DNA from: CAVLDP01 sp963661945
Lineage (GTDB): Bacteria > Bacillota > Clostridia > Lachnospirales > Lachnospiraceae
Direction of reading: 5' to 3'
Length of the DNA stretch: 22,916 nt
Assembly (NCBI GenBank): GCA_963661945.1
Contig: CAVLDP010000027.1
Location: forward strand, 1-22,916
Shown one piece after another: positions 1-8,026 of the stretch; position 1 is the stretch's first letter, and each line of letters opens with the position of its first letter. A program made the position numbers and the translations under genes. The notes below the pieces were generated by a model. The model was not told where the DNA came from and did no database searches. It was given only the letters and a program-made list of their open reading frames with translations.

Positions 1-24
1 CTGATTAATATTTTTACACAAGAA

Positions 25-582
25 CTAGAATTGTTCTATAGTAAGAAGGCTTGCACCGGTTGCCAATGCCGCCTGAATTCCAACCTCAGAATCTTCAAAG
101 ATCATAGTATGACTGCTATCCATACCAAAATGCTCCATCGCTAGCAAAAAGCCCTCTGGGTCCGGTTTTACCCTAGTAATATCTTCCTGGGTAACCATGT
201 ATTCAAAGAGGTTCCAATATCCAAAATGCTCAAGAATATCTCTTGCATTTTGGTAGGACGCCGTTGTAACAACTGCAAGGTGATAGTTCTCCTTCATACA
301 TTCTATCATTTGGAAGAGGTGGCGATTAACGCGAGCCTTGTCGAGATTCTGCTTATAGGTAGTCTTCTTCGCCGCATGAACATCCTCCATGTGAGTGGTA
401 TCACCCATAATCCGTGGCAGGAATTCTGTATAATGTCTTCCATTACATTCCCTTACGAAGAAGTCATAATCCAATTCCACTCCATACATTGCGAGGGCAT
501 CCCTATAGGCATAATAATTCACATCGCCCGTATCAAATAGAGTGCCATCTAAATCAAAGAGTGCAAGATATTCCTTTGACAT
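25..582 (-). CDS. HAD-superfamily phosphatase (beta-phosphoglucomutase-like)
   Basis: A 185-residue HAD hydrolase with all four motifs. Motif I is FDLDGTLFD (9-17) with nucleophile D10 and acid/base D12. Motif II is VVTTASY (104-110), motif III is RVKPDPEGF (137-145) with K139, and motif IV is IFEDSEVGI (161-169) with E163 and D164. A helical cap lies between residues 17 and 85. It likely removes phosphate from a small sugar or polyol phosphate. The start at 582 is chosen because GGAGG lies 6 bases before it, and it begins 1 base after the upstream stop. Being last in a module with a kinase-like domain, a nucleotidyltransferase and an SDR suggests it serves the same unidentified pathway. It ends 24 bases from the window edge, so the operon may continue. 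Confidence 0.83.
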   Translation of the reverse strand: MSKEYLALFDLDGTLFDTGDVNYYAYRDALAMYGVELDYDFFVRECNGRHYTEFLPRIMGDTTHMEDVHAAKKTTYKQNLDKARVNRHLFQMIECMKENYHLAVVTTASYQNARDILEHFGYWNLFEYMVTQEDITRVKPDPEGFLLAMEHFGMDSSHTMIFEDSEVGIQAALATGASLLTIEQF

Positions 583-583
583 A

Positions 584-2512
584 TCAATCCTCCAAGTCTC
601 CATACATTGCTATCACATCATCCATAACCATCAGCATCCCTGCATAGAAGAGGAGAGCACGCTTCCCATCCTTCTCAATCTTATATGGCATCAGGCGTAG
701 CCAATGAATGATCTCATGGAAATAAATACTCCTTGTTCTATCATCTCCCAGATTCTCTTCCATATAGCCCCTAAGTCTCTCATGAAGCTCAATATAAGCT
801 GAGGATTTGGTAAATAAGAAATTGATATGATTTTCATTTACCCTAACATCCTTTGTTGCCATGAGAAACTCATAACCACCATGAATCGATTGGAGCAGCT
901 TACCATAATCCAAATTCGGTGAATCATGTACATTGCCAGTATTAGGATCAATAATATAAAAGTCATCCATACCATTTTCTTCACGTCTTGCAATAATATT
1001 CTCAATCGTAAGATCTCCATGAATAACCGCATAAATATCATGAGAGAAAACCTTCTCCAGATAATCACAGTTTAGGTACTTCTCATAATACGATAGATTC
1101 CTATATTCCACTCCATTGATATAGATAGTCTTATACTGTTGGAGATTCCTCAATTGCTTAGCTTTCTTAATCTTCTCCAGATTCTTAGTGACCTTGGATT
1201 CGATATAGAGATGAATTGTATGAGTATCTGCAGGTCTTACATTAATCCGGTAAATAGACTCCTCCAAGCTCTCAAGAGACTGCTTGATCATATTCCATGC
1301 CTTGTCTACTGGCATAGAATGTGAATACTCAAATAGGCCAACCGAACTTGCAGAATATGGCATATCGTAATAGCAATAATAGTCCGTCTTCTCCTTACGA
1401 AGGATTTGAGGCAGAGGTAATCTGTCCTGATTTTCTTCAAGCCATAGAATCTGCTGATAAAGCTTCTCTCCATCCTCGCCAAAGGCATATTTACGGAAAA
1501 AGGTCTGCTTCTCATCCATGCAAAGCATCGTCGTCGCATTCGAACCTGCAGAATAATCCCTAATAATATGAATTCCTTGATTTATCTTCAAATAGGTATG
1601 AATATACTCCCTATTGTCATTGGAGAAATAACTCTCTAAGAAGCGGAGCCTCTCGCCAGAATCAAGGTGTGGCAAGAGATTAAGATAATTTTCTTCTTCC
1701 AAATCAAGCTCTGTCACATTCTTATAGCAAAAAGACAATAAGAAAAGGAAAATCGGTGGCAGGATTGAATAAGCAATCATTTCAATGCTCGCGGTTCCAG
1801 CAGAGCTTCCCACTAGCATGGTTAATGCTCCTGTGCTCTGCTTAAATCCATCCTGTCCAAAGAACATAAGAAATAAATCCGTCCAATTTGCATCAAATCC
1901 CTGCATAGTTAAAGCCCCTGCAAGGAAGAAATACGAGCAAAAATAGAGTATCCAGATAAAAAACGTACTAAATAATAATTTCCACTTACTAATCTTTGAG
2001 AATATGTCCTTGAAATTCCAAATAAGCGCCCACGAGAACTGAAGCAAAGAGATTTCAATTGAATCATTAAAAATACTAGCCAGAAACCGAATGCATTTCT
2101 TAATTGGGCCTCGAAGAAGTGCGGTAAGAAGAATCAATAAAATCATGGCAAACGCCAGGCCGCCATAAAAGGAGGCGGTGCTAGAAGAGATATCTCCACC
2201 TATACCACCAATGGATAACCCAACAAAAATCAATCCTACACAGATAACGTCCAGGATTCTGTCTATAATCACCGTTGAAAAGGACAGGGCCATACCATTT
2301 TTCATCTTGCGTCCCGCGAAGATAGCACGAACCAAATCGCCAAGCTTAAATGGCACAATATAGTTGAGGAAATATACAATAGATACCGATTGCGTTAGTC
2401 TTCTCGTATCTGGCTTCTCATAGATATTAATAAATAATTCCCAGCGTTTCTCACGAATCAGATGAGCAGATGTCATCAAGAGAATAGCTAATGCGATATA
2501 TACAAAAACCAT
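584..2512 (-). CDS. Flippase-like membrane domain fused to APH/choline-kinase-like domain
   Basis: A 642-residue two-part protein. Residues 1-264 are multi-membrane, with the pattern of the lysylphosphatidylglycerol-synthase transmembrane/UPF0104 flippase family, including a FLNYIVPFKLGDLVRAIFAG segment (48-67) and the GSSAGTASIE stretch. Residues 300-620 look like an aminoglycoside/choline-type phosphotransferase: a candidate ATP-binding lysine at K341, the catalytic loop HGDLTIEN (498-505), the metal-binding IIDPN (D522), and SPNLDYGKLLQSIHGGYE (531-548). Both halves look intact and in one frame. The kinase would be cytoplasmic. It overlaps the nucleotidyltransferase by 1 base and the HAD gene follows 1 base after its stop. 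Kinase target and transported lipid are unknown. The two-domain fusion is unusual to me. Confidence 0.7.
   Translation of the reverse strand: MVFVYIALAILLMTSAHLIREKRWELFINIYEKPDTRRLTQSVSIVYFLNYIVPFKLGDLVRAIFAGRKMKNGMALSFSTVIIDRILDVICVGLIFVGLSIGGIGGDISSSTASFYGGLAFAMILLILLTALLRGPIKKCIRFLASIFNDSIEISLLQFSWALIWNFKDIFSKISKWKLLFSTFFIWILYFCSYFFLAGALTMQGFDANWTDLFLMFFGQDGFKQSTGALTMLVGSSAGTASIEMIAYSILPPIFLFLLSFCYKNVTELDLEEENYLNLLPHLDSGERLRFLESYFSNDNREYIHTYLKINQGIHIIRDYSAGSNATTMLCMDEKQTFFRKYAFGEDGEKLYQQILWLEENQDRLPLPQILRKEKTDYYCYYDMPYSASSVGLFEYSHSMPVDKAWNMIKQSLESLEESIYRINVRPADTHTIHLYIESKVTKNLEKIKKAKQLRNLQQYKTIYINGVEYRNLSYYEKYLNCDYLEKVFSHDIYAVIHGDLTIENIIARREENGMDDFYIIDPNTGNVHDSPNLDYGKLLQSIHGGYEFLMATKDVRVNENHINFLFTKSSAYIELHERLRGYMEENLGDDRTRSIYFHEIIHWLRLMPYKIEKDGKRALLFYAGMLMVMDDVIAMYGDLED
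589..593 (-). promoter_or_regulatory. Ribosome binding site fixing the HAD phosphatase start
   Basis: GGAGG on the minus strand lies 6 bases before the ATG at 582. The in-frame ATG at 603 lies upstream of it, inside the preceding gene, and has no site of its own. Confidence 0.75.
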
Positions 2513-3252
2513 TACAATAATGCCTCTAATCTTCTATCATTAAGTGCAGCATCATATTCATCTGGTGTTCCAAAAGTAATATGTTCATCAATTGGGAATG
2601 TAGTAATCTTCTTCCCCAGTTTCACCATTTCATTATAGACGCCACTCACAAAAAATTCCTTATATGCGCAGTGATCCAGATAAACCTCTACCGCATCTGA
2701 GAAAATCTTGCAGTTCTTAAAATAATAAGCCCCGCATATAGCCTCGTTACTAACCACTTGTTTCTCAATCGTTCCTATTACAGAATGAGCATCATCAAAT
2801 TCCACATAACTATATGCTGGATTGTCCGATAAAAATGTAAGTAGTGCTCCATCCACTTCTGCAAACTCTCCTGCTGCAGCATAATCGTAGAAATCCTGGC
2901 AAAGAAAGGCGTGATCGCAATCATTAAAAAGGATTGGCAAATCATCATCAATCGCTTTAATTCCCTCTAGGCAGGTTAGAACTGCCCCGTTCAAGACTTC
3001 AGGGATCACCTGAATATTCGCATCTGGATAATACTGCAAAATACGATTCTTAATATCAAAACGATCAATATGATCCTGCAGGACGACAAATGTCAAATCC
3101 TTCACGTCCATAAATTTCATAATTGACTGTGTTGCCCAGTAGAAAAATGGCTTACCTTGAAGCTCAATAAGCGGCTTTGGCAAATTAAAGCCCTTATTAC
3201 CAAATCTGGTTCCACCGCCTCCCATAGGCATAATCAGATGAATTTTATTCAT
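2512..3252 (-). CDS. Small sugar-phosphate-type nucleotidyltransferase
   Basis: A 246-residue single-domain nucleotidyltransferase. The nucleotide-binding motif is MPMGGGGTRFGNKG (8-21), with NLPKPLIELQGKPF (23-36) and the metal-side FNDCDHAF (109-116). It resembles small cytidylyl-/thymidylyl-transferases of capsule clusters that activate a sugar-1-phosphate or another phosphorylated small molecule. The exact substrate and nucleotide are not readable. It overlaps the genes on both sides by 1 base (TAATG at each end). The downstream gene carries a kinase-like domain and the one after is a HAD phosphatase, a combination expected for making and activating one building block. LicC-like or HddC-like roles are possible, but I see nothing decisive. 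Confidence 0.75.
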   Translation of the reverse strand: MNKIHLIMPMGGGGTRFGNKGFNLPKPLIELQGKPFFYWATQSIMKFMDVKDLTFVVLQDHIDRFDIKNRILQYYPDANIQVIPEVLNGAVLTCLEGIKAIDDDLPILFNDCDHAFLCQDFYDYAAAGEFAEVDGALLTFLSDNPAYSYVEFDDAHSVIGTIEKQVVSNEAICGAYYFKNCKIFSDAVEVYLDHCAYKEFFVSGVYNEMVKLGKKITTFPIDEHITFGTPDEYDAALNDRRLEALL

Positions 3253-4274
3253 TATGATTCTCCTAACTTGCTAAGCAATTCACATTCATTTTCAATAACT
3301 CTACGAAGTCCCTCCTCCATAGATACAGTAGGCTTCCAACCATACTTTTCAAAGGCATGCTTGTTCTCGCAGAGGGAATATTTGTTAATCTCATGAGTTA
3401 AAATCTCATTCTTAATTGGGTAGGCACCCTCATAGAGAGCAGGATATTTCTCCCAATAATGAGCATCCGATGCATATTCCGCCGGAATAGACTTACCCAT
3501 AATGTCCTCAGCGATCGCATACATTTCGTTTACAGAATAATTCATATTCGAAGCAACATTGACACAGTCAAAACCTTCTCCTTCCTGAACTCGAATTGCC
3601 AGGTCCACTAGGTCATCTACGTAGATATAATCTCTTCTCTGATTACCATCCGAATGAAAAACAGGAGTTCTATCATAGTAGAGTTCACGAATCATATAAG
3701 CTACAAAAGGTGGCTGCTTACGAAGGCAATCAATATGTGGTCCATAAACATTAGAAAAGCGAAGACAGGTCACGTTCATACCATAAGTCTTACAATAAGA
3801 CTCACAGAAGCGTTCTGCCACATACTTAGTATTTGGATAGATTAACGTAGGTAAATTAAAATTATCTTCTAGAGTTGGGAACTCCGTCTCATTCTCATAC
3901 ATGGCGTTAGTTGATGCCAGAATCAATTTCTTCACACCATATTTACGACCATTCTCCAGTAGATTTACCGTTCCAATAACATTAACATCAATTGCTTCCT
4001 GCGGATTGGTCTGACAATCAGGTAGCGGAGCAATACCTGCAATATTATAGATATAATCTACATTGCCACCCTTAAGAAGTGAGGCAATTCCTTCTCTATC
4101 TCTGATATCCATCTTGATAATTTCATCTGCAAAGGAGTGATCTGCAAATTCCAAATTATCCATCTTACCATATGAAAAATTATCGATCAGAATCAGTTCC
4201 GCCCCTCTCTGCCAAAGTGTATGTGCCAGCTGCGAGCCAATAAATCCTGCTGCACCCGTAATTAAAACCTTCAT
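3252..4274 (-). CDS. NAD-dependent epimerase/dehydratase (extended SDR)
   Basis: A 340-residue extended short-chain dehydrogenase, predicted cytoplasmic. It has ITGAAGFIG (5-13) with an acidic NAD-selecting residue after the second strand (LIDNFSYG), IAGIAPLPDC (78-87), the active-site ASTNAMY block (120-126) and YPNTK (Y146, K150). FSNVYGPH and RRDYIYVDD mark the substrate half. It acts on a nucleotide-linked sugar, as a 4-epimerase, dehydratase or reductase. The threonine/serine context (STNAMY) and the mid-chain wording do not let me choose. A strong AGGAGG lies 33 bases after the upstream GT2. Its stop shares a base with the next gene's ATG (TAATG), so it is coupled to the nucleotidyltransferase. 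Confidence 0.78.
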   Translation of the reverse strand: MKVLITGAAGFIGSQLAHTLWQRGAELILIDNFSYGKMDNLEFADHSFADEIIKMDIRDREGIASLLKGGNVDYIYNIAGIAPLPDCQTNPQEAIDVNVIGTVNLLENGRKYGVKKLILASTNAMYENETEFPTLEDNFNLPTLIYPNTKYVAERFCESYCKTYGMNVTCLRFSNVYGPHIDCLRKQPPFVAYMIRELYYDRTPVFHSDGNQRRDYIYVDDLVDLAIRVQEGEGFDCVNVASNMNYSVNEMYAIAEDIMGKSIPAEYASDAHYWEKYPALYEGAYPIKNEILTHEINKYSLCENKHAFEKYGWKPTVSMEEGLRRVIENECELLSKLGES

Positions 4275-4307
4275 TTTTCAATCCTCCTAAATAATTCTAT
4301 TCTGATA

Positions 4308-5105
4308 TCACATATTCTCATAAATAGCCTTAGCGCTATAGTGATCAATCTTCTTTTCTCTCATATCCTGACTAAAATAAGCCACCGGATTCTTCTTATA
4401 ATTCTTAAGCATCTTAAGAAGAGAAAATGAAAATGCCCAAAGCTTATTATTGGACACCTGATCCTCTTCCCTCCAGGAAATCGGATAGAAACATATATCC
4501 TGCTTGTAATAGCATGATGCTAGAATCATCAAATCATTGAAATATAGAGTGTCCGGATATTCCATAAAATACTCTGATTTCAATGTCTCCACCTTGTAGA
4601 GATTAAGCCCAGAGCCCAAATCCTTCACAGACATATGAGAAACAAGTGAGAAAAGTAAATTAAATCCATAATTTCCCCAGATACGAATCTTGTTATAGCC
4701 AATCAGCCTAGATCCTCTCATAAATCGAGCCCCCAAGACGCAATCATGTCTCCTATGCTCTCCACTTTCAAGAAGAGGTAGAAAATCTGCAATTCTCCCC
4801 TGATCATCCCCATGCAGGGTAATCACATAATCAAAATCATGGGAAATGGCATATTGGAATGCCACCTTGTGACTACCACCCAGTCCGTAGTTTTCATCAT
4901 TTCTAAGGAGGCGAACTGGGATTTTGATCTCATGAGTCTTCAGGTAATCCTCTACCGCCTTCTCCCCACCATCGGTTGAACGGTTATTTATGATGATGAC
5001 CTCACTTATATATTTACAAACCTCATCATCCAGCTGTCCAAGTACTCGGACAATCTGTTTCTCACAGTTATACATTGGTATAAATAATAAAATCCTATCT
5101 TCCAT
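4308..5105 (-). CDS. Family 2 glycosyltransferase (DPM1/polyprenol-phosphate type)
   Basis: A 265-residue GT-A glycosyltransferase. Key blocks are LLFIPMYNCEKQI (6-18), IIINNRSTDGG (37-47), RNDENYGLGGSHKVAF (68-83) and the metal-binding LHGDDQGR (97-104). A later KDLGSGLNLYK stretch resembles the dolichyl/polyprenol-phosphate sugar transferase subfamily. No C-terminal membrane spans are visible, so it would be membrane-peripheral. It starts 2 bases after the phosphoesterase stop, with GGAG in the end of that gene. Such enzymes supply polyprenyl-phosphate sugars to GT-C membrane transferases, which fits the DUF2142/DUF6077-like neighbours. That link is inference; a direct glycan-chain transferase is the alternative. 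Confidence 0.8.
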   Translation of the reverse strand: MEDRILLFIPMYNCEKQIVRVLGQLDDEVCKYISEVIIINNRSTDGGEKAVEDYLKTHEIKIPVRLLRNDENYGLGGSHKVAFQYAISHDFDYVITLHGDDQGRIADFLPLLESGEHRRHDCVLGARFMRGSRLIGYNKIRIWGNYGFNLLFSLVSHMSVKDLGSGLNLYKVETLKSEYFMEYPDTLYFNDLMILASCYYKQDICFYPISWREEDQVSNNKLWAFSFSLLKMLKNYKKNPVAYFSQDMREKKIDHYSAKAIYENM

Positions 5106-5107
5106 AA

Positions 5108-6910
5108 TTACTCCATAATCTTAAGTCTTGCTATATTGCCCTCAAAGGATGGGGCCAGCACATATTCTACAATAGAATCGGTTAGCATAGTCGTATATTC
5201 AAAATGTAAGTGGCCAGAAATAACAGCACAGAGCGGGCTATTCTTCGCCGTTAGAAGGTCTAGGAATTCTCCAGTAACATCATTTGGCTTGTAGAGGCAG
5301 TCCTGCCCCCAAAGCTTAGCTCTTCCTTCTGGATCAAAATCTCTTGCAGCCTTGTTCAGTCCATCGCTCACATAGGAATCCAGCGGCACATGTGTAAGAA
5401 GAATCACAGGCTTTCCTTCGGATAGGATCTTACGCGCCATCTCAAGACCTGTCTCTGTCATCTGGTTGCAGGAATTGTTCCAACCCATGATGATATAGGA
5501 ATCCTCCTCCCAAATCATCAGGTCATCTACCTCTGTCATGCTTCCGCCACTCTCCAGGCTCTCCTGGGCAGCATATGCATCGTCATAGGTATAGGAATTG
5601 TCTGAATTATACCAAGGACTCACATCATGATCCGCTCTCACATAGAGAATTGGACTTGTGATTTTCTGAAGGCCTTTCTCAAAGAGTCGATAATTGGTCG
5701 ATGAAGCGAAATCCACCATGTCACCAGCCATTAGGATCCCATCTGTCTTGTAGTAATCAAGAATCGCTGAGATATCCTGCCAAGAATCTGCAGAATGAAC
5801 CCCAGTCGAAGTCAGTGCCCAGTCTGAGAATCGCTGTTGAATCGTCGCCGCAGAATCCTCTGTCGTATCGTCCGTGGTTAGCAGCATATGCATATCATTT
5901 AGAATCATATAACTGGCATAAGCATCTTCTGAGTCACAAGTTAGGCTAACCTGTCCATCCGATAAGTCTTCCACCTGATACTCTCCTGAGAGGGAAATCG
6001 AGATATCTCGGATATTAATTCCAGTATCTTCGATGATCCGCTCTACCGTCTCCTGGTCAGACACCGCATCATAATAATTATGATTCACTCGATACATCAC
6101 ATAGGAATCTGTCGTCACCACATAGCTTAGGTCCAGAGAATCCATGTAGGACTCCATGTCAGCATTGGCATTGACTACAATGTAGTCCACCTCATTCTCG
6201 ATAATGGCCTGCTTCGCCTTCATGGTATCAATCTTGGCATTATCAGTACAAATCTGAGCGAGAATAAGGGCAGTCTCATAACCCTCTGTCTGCCCTTTCT
6301 CATAGGCATAATAATAGCAGTCCCTGCTGGTCGGAGTCAGAACCGATGCATCATAGGATGGATACTCATAGGCAACTCGCATCGGATAGGCAACCGTCGG
6401 CTGCTCCTCACAGTATCCCGCCTTCCTCTCTTCATCTAGAATATAGGCAATCTGCAGGACATCGTCCGACAGCAGATATTTATTCTCTGGCGGATTCTTA
6501 TAGAGACTCACTATGTAATTCCACTGGCCCTCTCGCCCCATTCTCGCTTCGATATAATTCACTACTGTAAGGCCAAGCACAATTCCGCAGAGTACAATTA
6601 CAAGCAGTCTTCGATTGGTCTTGTAATAATCTATGATGAAACGAGTCAGTGCAAATGCAACAAAGAGGACGTAAGGCATCACCCAAAAGAAACGGTAGTA
6701 GGCGCCGCTTTCCATGAAATGCTTGAGAAGCTGATAGCTTGCTTCATTTGCAATACAGATGATTGTGAAAATAATCACAAGAAAAGCCTTCTTCCGCCTC
6801 CTGGCATCTGACTTCCAGAGAAGATAGACAAGAGACAGAATCGATAGAATCAGCCAGAGTGGATTGCCCAGGTATGAAGTTATCGCAGATAGTACATTAA
6901 GACTAGTCAT
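5108..6910 (-). CDS. Membrane-anchored metallophosphoesterase with DUF6077-like N-terminal half
   Basis: A 600-residue protein with four membrane spans (about 17-33, 42-62, 72-95, 101-120), a mixed region to about 325 and a calcineurin-like phosphoesterase domain to the end. Metal-site blocks are visible in order: NDMH (338-341), GDMVD (396-400), ADHD (426-429), THVP (506-509) and GHLH (566-569). The third block is normally GNHD or GNHE, so the usual asparagine ligand is replaced by aspartate. The catalytic part is probably outside the cell. The family hydrolyses phosphoesters; a lipid-linked phosphate or glycan phosphodiester is a guess. The start at 6910 has AGGAG 4 bases upstream; a longer frame from 6988 would overlap the preceding gene. 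The N-terminal spans seem to continue that gene's protein. Confidence 0.68.
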   Translation of the reverse strand: MTSLNVLSAITSYLGNPLWLILSILSLVYLLWKSDARRRKKAFLVIIFTIICIANEASYQLLKHFMESGAYYRFFWVMPYVLFVAFALTRFIIDYYKTNRRLLVIVLCGIVLGLTVVNYIEARMGREGQWNYIVSLYKNPPENKYLLSDDVLQIAYILDEERKAGYCEEQPTVAYPMRVAYEYPSYDASVLTPTSRDCYYYAYEKGQTEGYETALILAQICTDNAKIDTMKAKQAIIENEVDYIVVNANADMESYMDSLDLSYVVTTDSYVMYRVNHNYYDAVSDQETVERIIEDTGINIRDISISLSGEYQVEDLSDGQVSLTCDSEDAYASYMILNDMHMLLTTDDTTEDSAATIQQRFSDWALTSTGVHSADSWQDISAILDYYKTDGILMAGDMVDFASSTNYRLFEKGLQKITSPILYVRADHDVSPWYNSDNSYTYDDAYAAQESLESGGSMTEVDDLMIWEEDSYIIMGWNNSCNQMTETGLEMARKILSEGKPVILLTHVPLDSYVSDGLNKAARDFDPEGRAKLWGQDCLYKPNDVTGEFLDLLTAKNSPLCAVISGHLHFEYTTMLTDSIVEYVLAPSFEGNIARLKIME

Positions 6911-6914
6911 AGCA

Positions 6915-6919
6915 CTCCT
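6915..6919 (-). promoter_or_regulatory. Ribosome binding site fixing the metallophosphoesterase start
   Basis: AGGAG on the minus strand overlaps the TAG stop of the upstream gene and sits 4 bases before the ATG at 6910. It supports this start over the longer frame opening at 6988, which lies inside the upstream gene. It also argues that the break between the two genes is a real re-initiation site. Confidence 0.6.
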
Positions 6920-8018
6920 AATTAAATCGGTACAAATGATAACGGGCGATGTAGAGGCCCATATAGCAAAGATTCGGAAGCAGAACAAGAACCGTCCGCC
7001 AAAGAATCGGTAGAATCGTCCTGTAGTAAACCATAGCAGCGAGCATCGTAATGGCTATCCCAGCCGGAATCACTCCCATCGATGACATAGCAATCGGCAT
7101 ACTGGCCCAGGCAACCAGACCAAGTAGCTTCCAGGATGCAGATAGCTGGGGCGATGACATAATCTTATGCCCTTCCACCGGTCCTTCTCCCATATAATGA
7201 AATACCATATAGAGACAGAGAGCGCACATCGGCCCAATCACTGCGGCAAGATAGCCCTTGGATTCGTAACCGCGGAGAATCATCATTGCCGCGGAAGAAT
7301 GGCTTGCCATTGCAAGGAGGGACAGAAGCATATAGACCATGGTAAGCAAGCAGGCCTTCTTGTGAGACTCTTCCTTGAAAATGATATCTCCAGCCGTATA
7401 TGCCACGCAGGCAGACAGAAATACCGCCAAAGCCCGCACCAGATAAAGCATAAGAATTCTAGCTTCAATATGGAATAAATTGCATAGAATCGCCCAAAGT
7501 GGATAGAAGCAGCTTAGTGCATAATGGAAGCTAATCGAAGACACTTCGATTCCTCCCTTCATGGCATCATGCGTCCAGAAGGTTCCATAATAGAGAAATT
7601 CATTGACTTCGCCAATATAGTAGGTAATGTCCCAGCCCACATAACGCGAGAACATAGCAAGAACCATAACAAGAAATACAGACAGCGCTGTCAGATGTTC
7701 TAACTTGTTATGAGATAACTTGGAAAGTCGAAACATGCGATTATGCCAGCCATTTTTATCCAGAAGAACCATAATAAGCAAGCTTCCAAGCGTCACAATC
7801 AGCCAGAGGATGCTTGCTGTCTTCAGTGTGCCGCCTAAGAATACAATCGGCAGGATTAGAATCTGCATCTCTATAAAATACGCAAAAAAGCCTACCAATA
7901 CCTGCATTGGTAAGCTAAGATGCTTGCAGCCAAGACGACTTCCTACAGAATATCCATAGGCCAGGAAGTCCAGCAGCAATATGATAAATAAAATTCCACA
8001 TTCCAGAATCTGTAACAT
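6918..8018 (-). CDS. DUF6077-like membrane protein, N-terminal half
   Basis: A 366-residue protein with about nine or ten membrane segments. After three or four spans comes a loop with GWDITYYIGEVNEFLYYGTF (128-147), an acidic first-loop pattern like those of DUF6077 and GT-C-type proteins. RGYESKGYLAAVIGPMCALC (249-268) follows later, recalling another family block. It ends abruptly after a span at about residues 340-358. The TAG stop lies within the ribosome site of the next gene, which begins with four more spans in another frame. I think this is the front half of a protein that is single in relatives, but I cannot align them here. The DUF2142-like gene ends 8 bases upstream. Function unknown; a role in lipid-linked glycan handling is inferred from context. 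Confidence 0.58.
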   Translation of the reverse strand: MLQILECGILFIILLLDFLAYGYSVGSRLGCKHLSLPMQVLVGFFAYFIEMQILILPIVFLGGTLKTASILWLIVTLGSLLIMVLLDKNGWHNRMFRLSKLSHNKLEHLTALSVFLVMVLAMFSRYVGWDITYYIGEVNEFLYYGTFWTHDAMKGGIEVSSISFHYALSCFYPLWAILCNLFHIEARILMLYLVRALAVFLSACVAYTAGDIIFKEESHKKACLLTMVYMLLSLLAMASHSSAAMMILRGYESKGYLAAVIGPMCALCLYMVFHYMGEGPVEGHKIMSSPQLSASWKLLGLVAWASMPIAMSSMGVIPAGIAITMLAAMVYYRTILPILWRTVLVLLPNLCYMGLYIARYHLYRFN

Positions 8019-8026
8019 AATTCCCT

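Noticed and set aside
1..24. Possible downstream gene or terminator at the left edge
   Set aside because: Only 24 AT-rich bases remain after the HAD stop, with no hairpin or start codon that can be judged.
583..603. Longer start for the HAD phosphatase at 603
   Set aside because: No ribosome site precedes it, whereas GGAGG lies 6 bases before the ATG at 582 and FDLDGT then sits near the N-terminus as usual.
6911..6988. Longer start for the metallophosphoesterase at 6988
   Set aside because: It would overlap the DUF6077-like gene by 71 bases, and the added 26 residues look like an out-of-frame shadow. AGGAG sits directly before the ATG at 6910.
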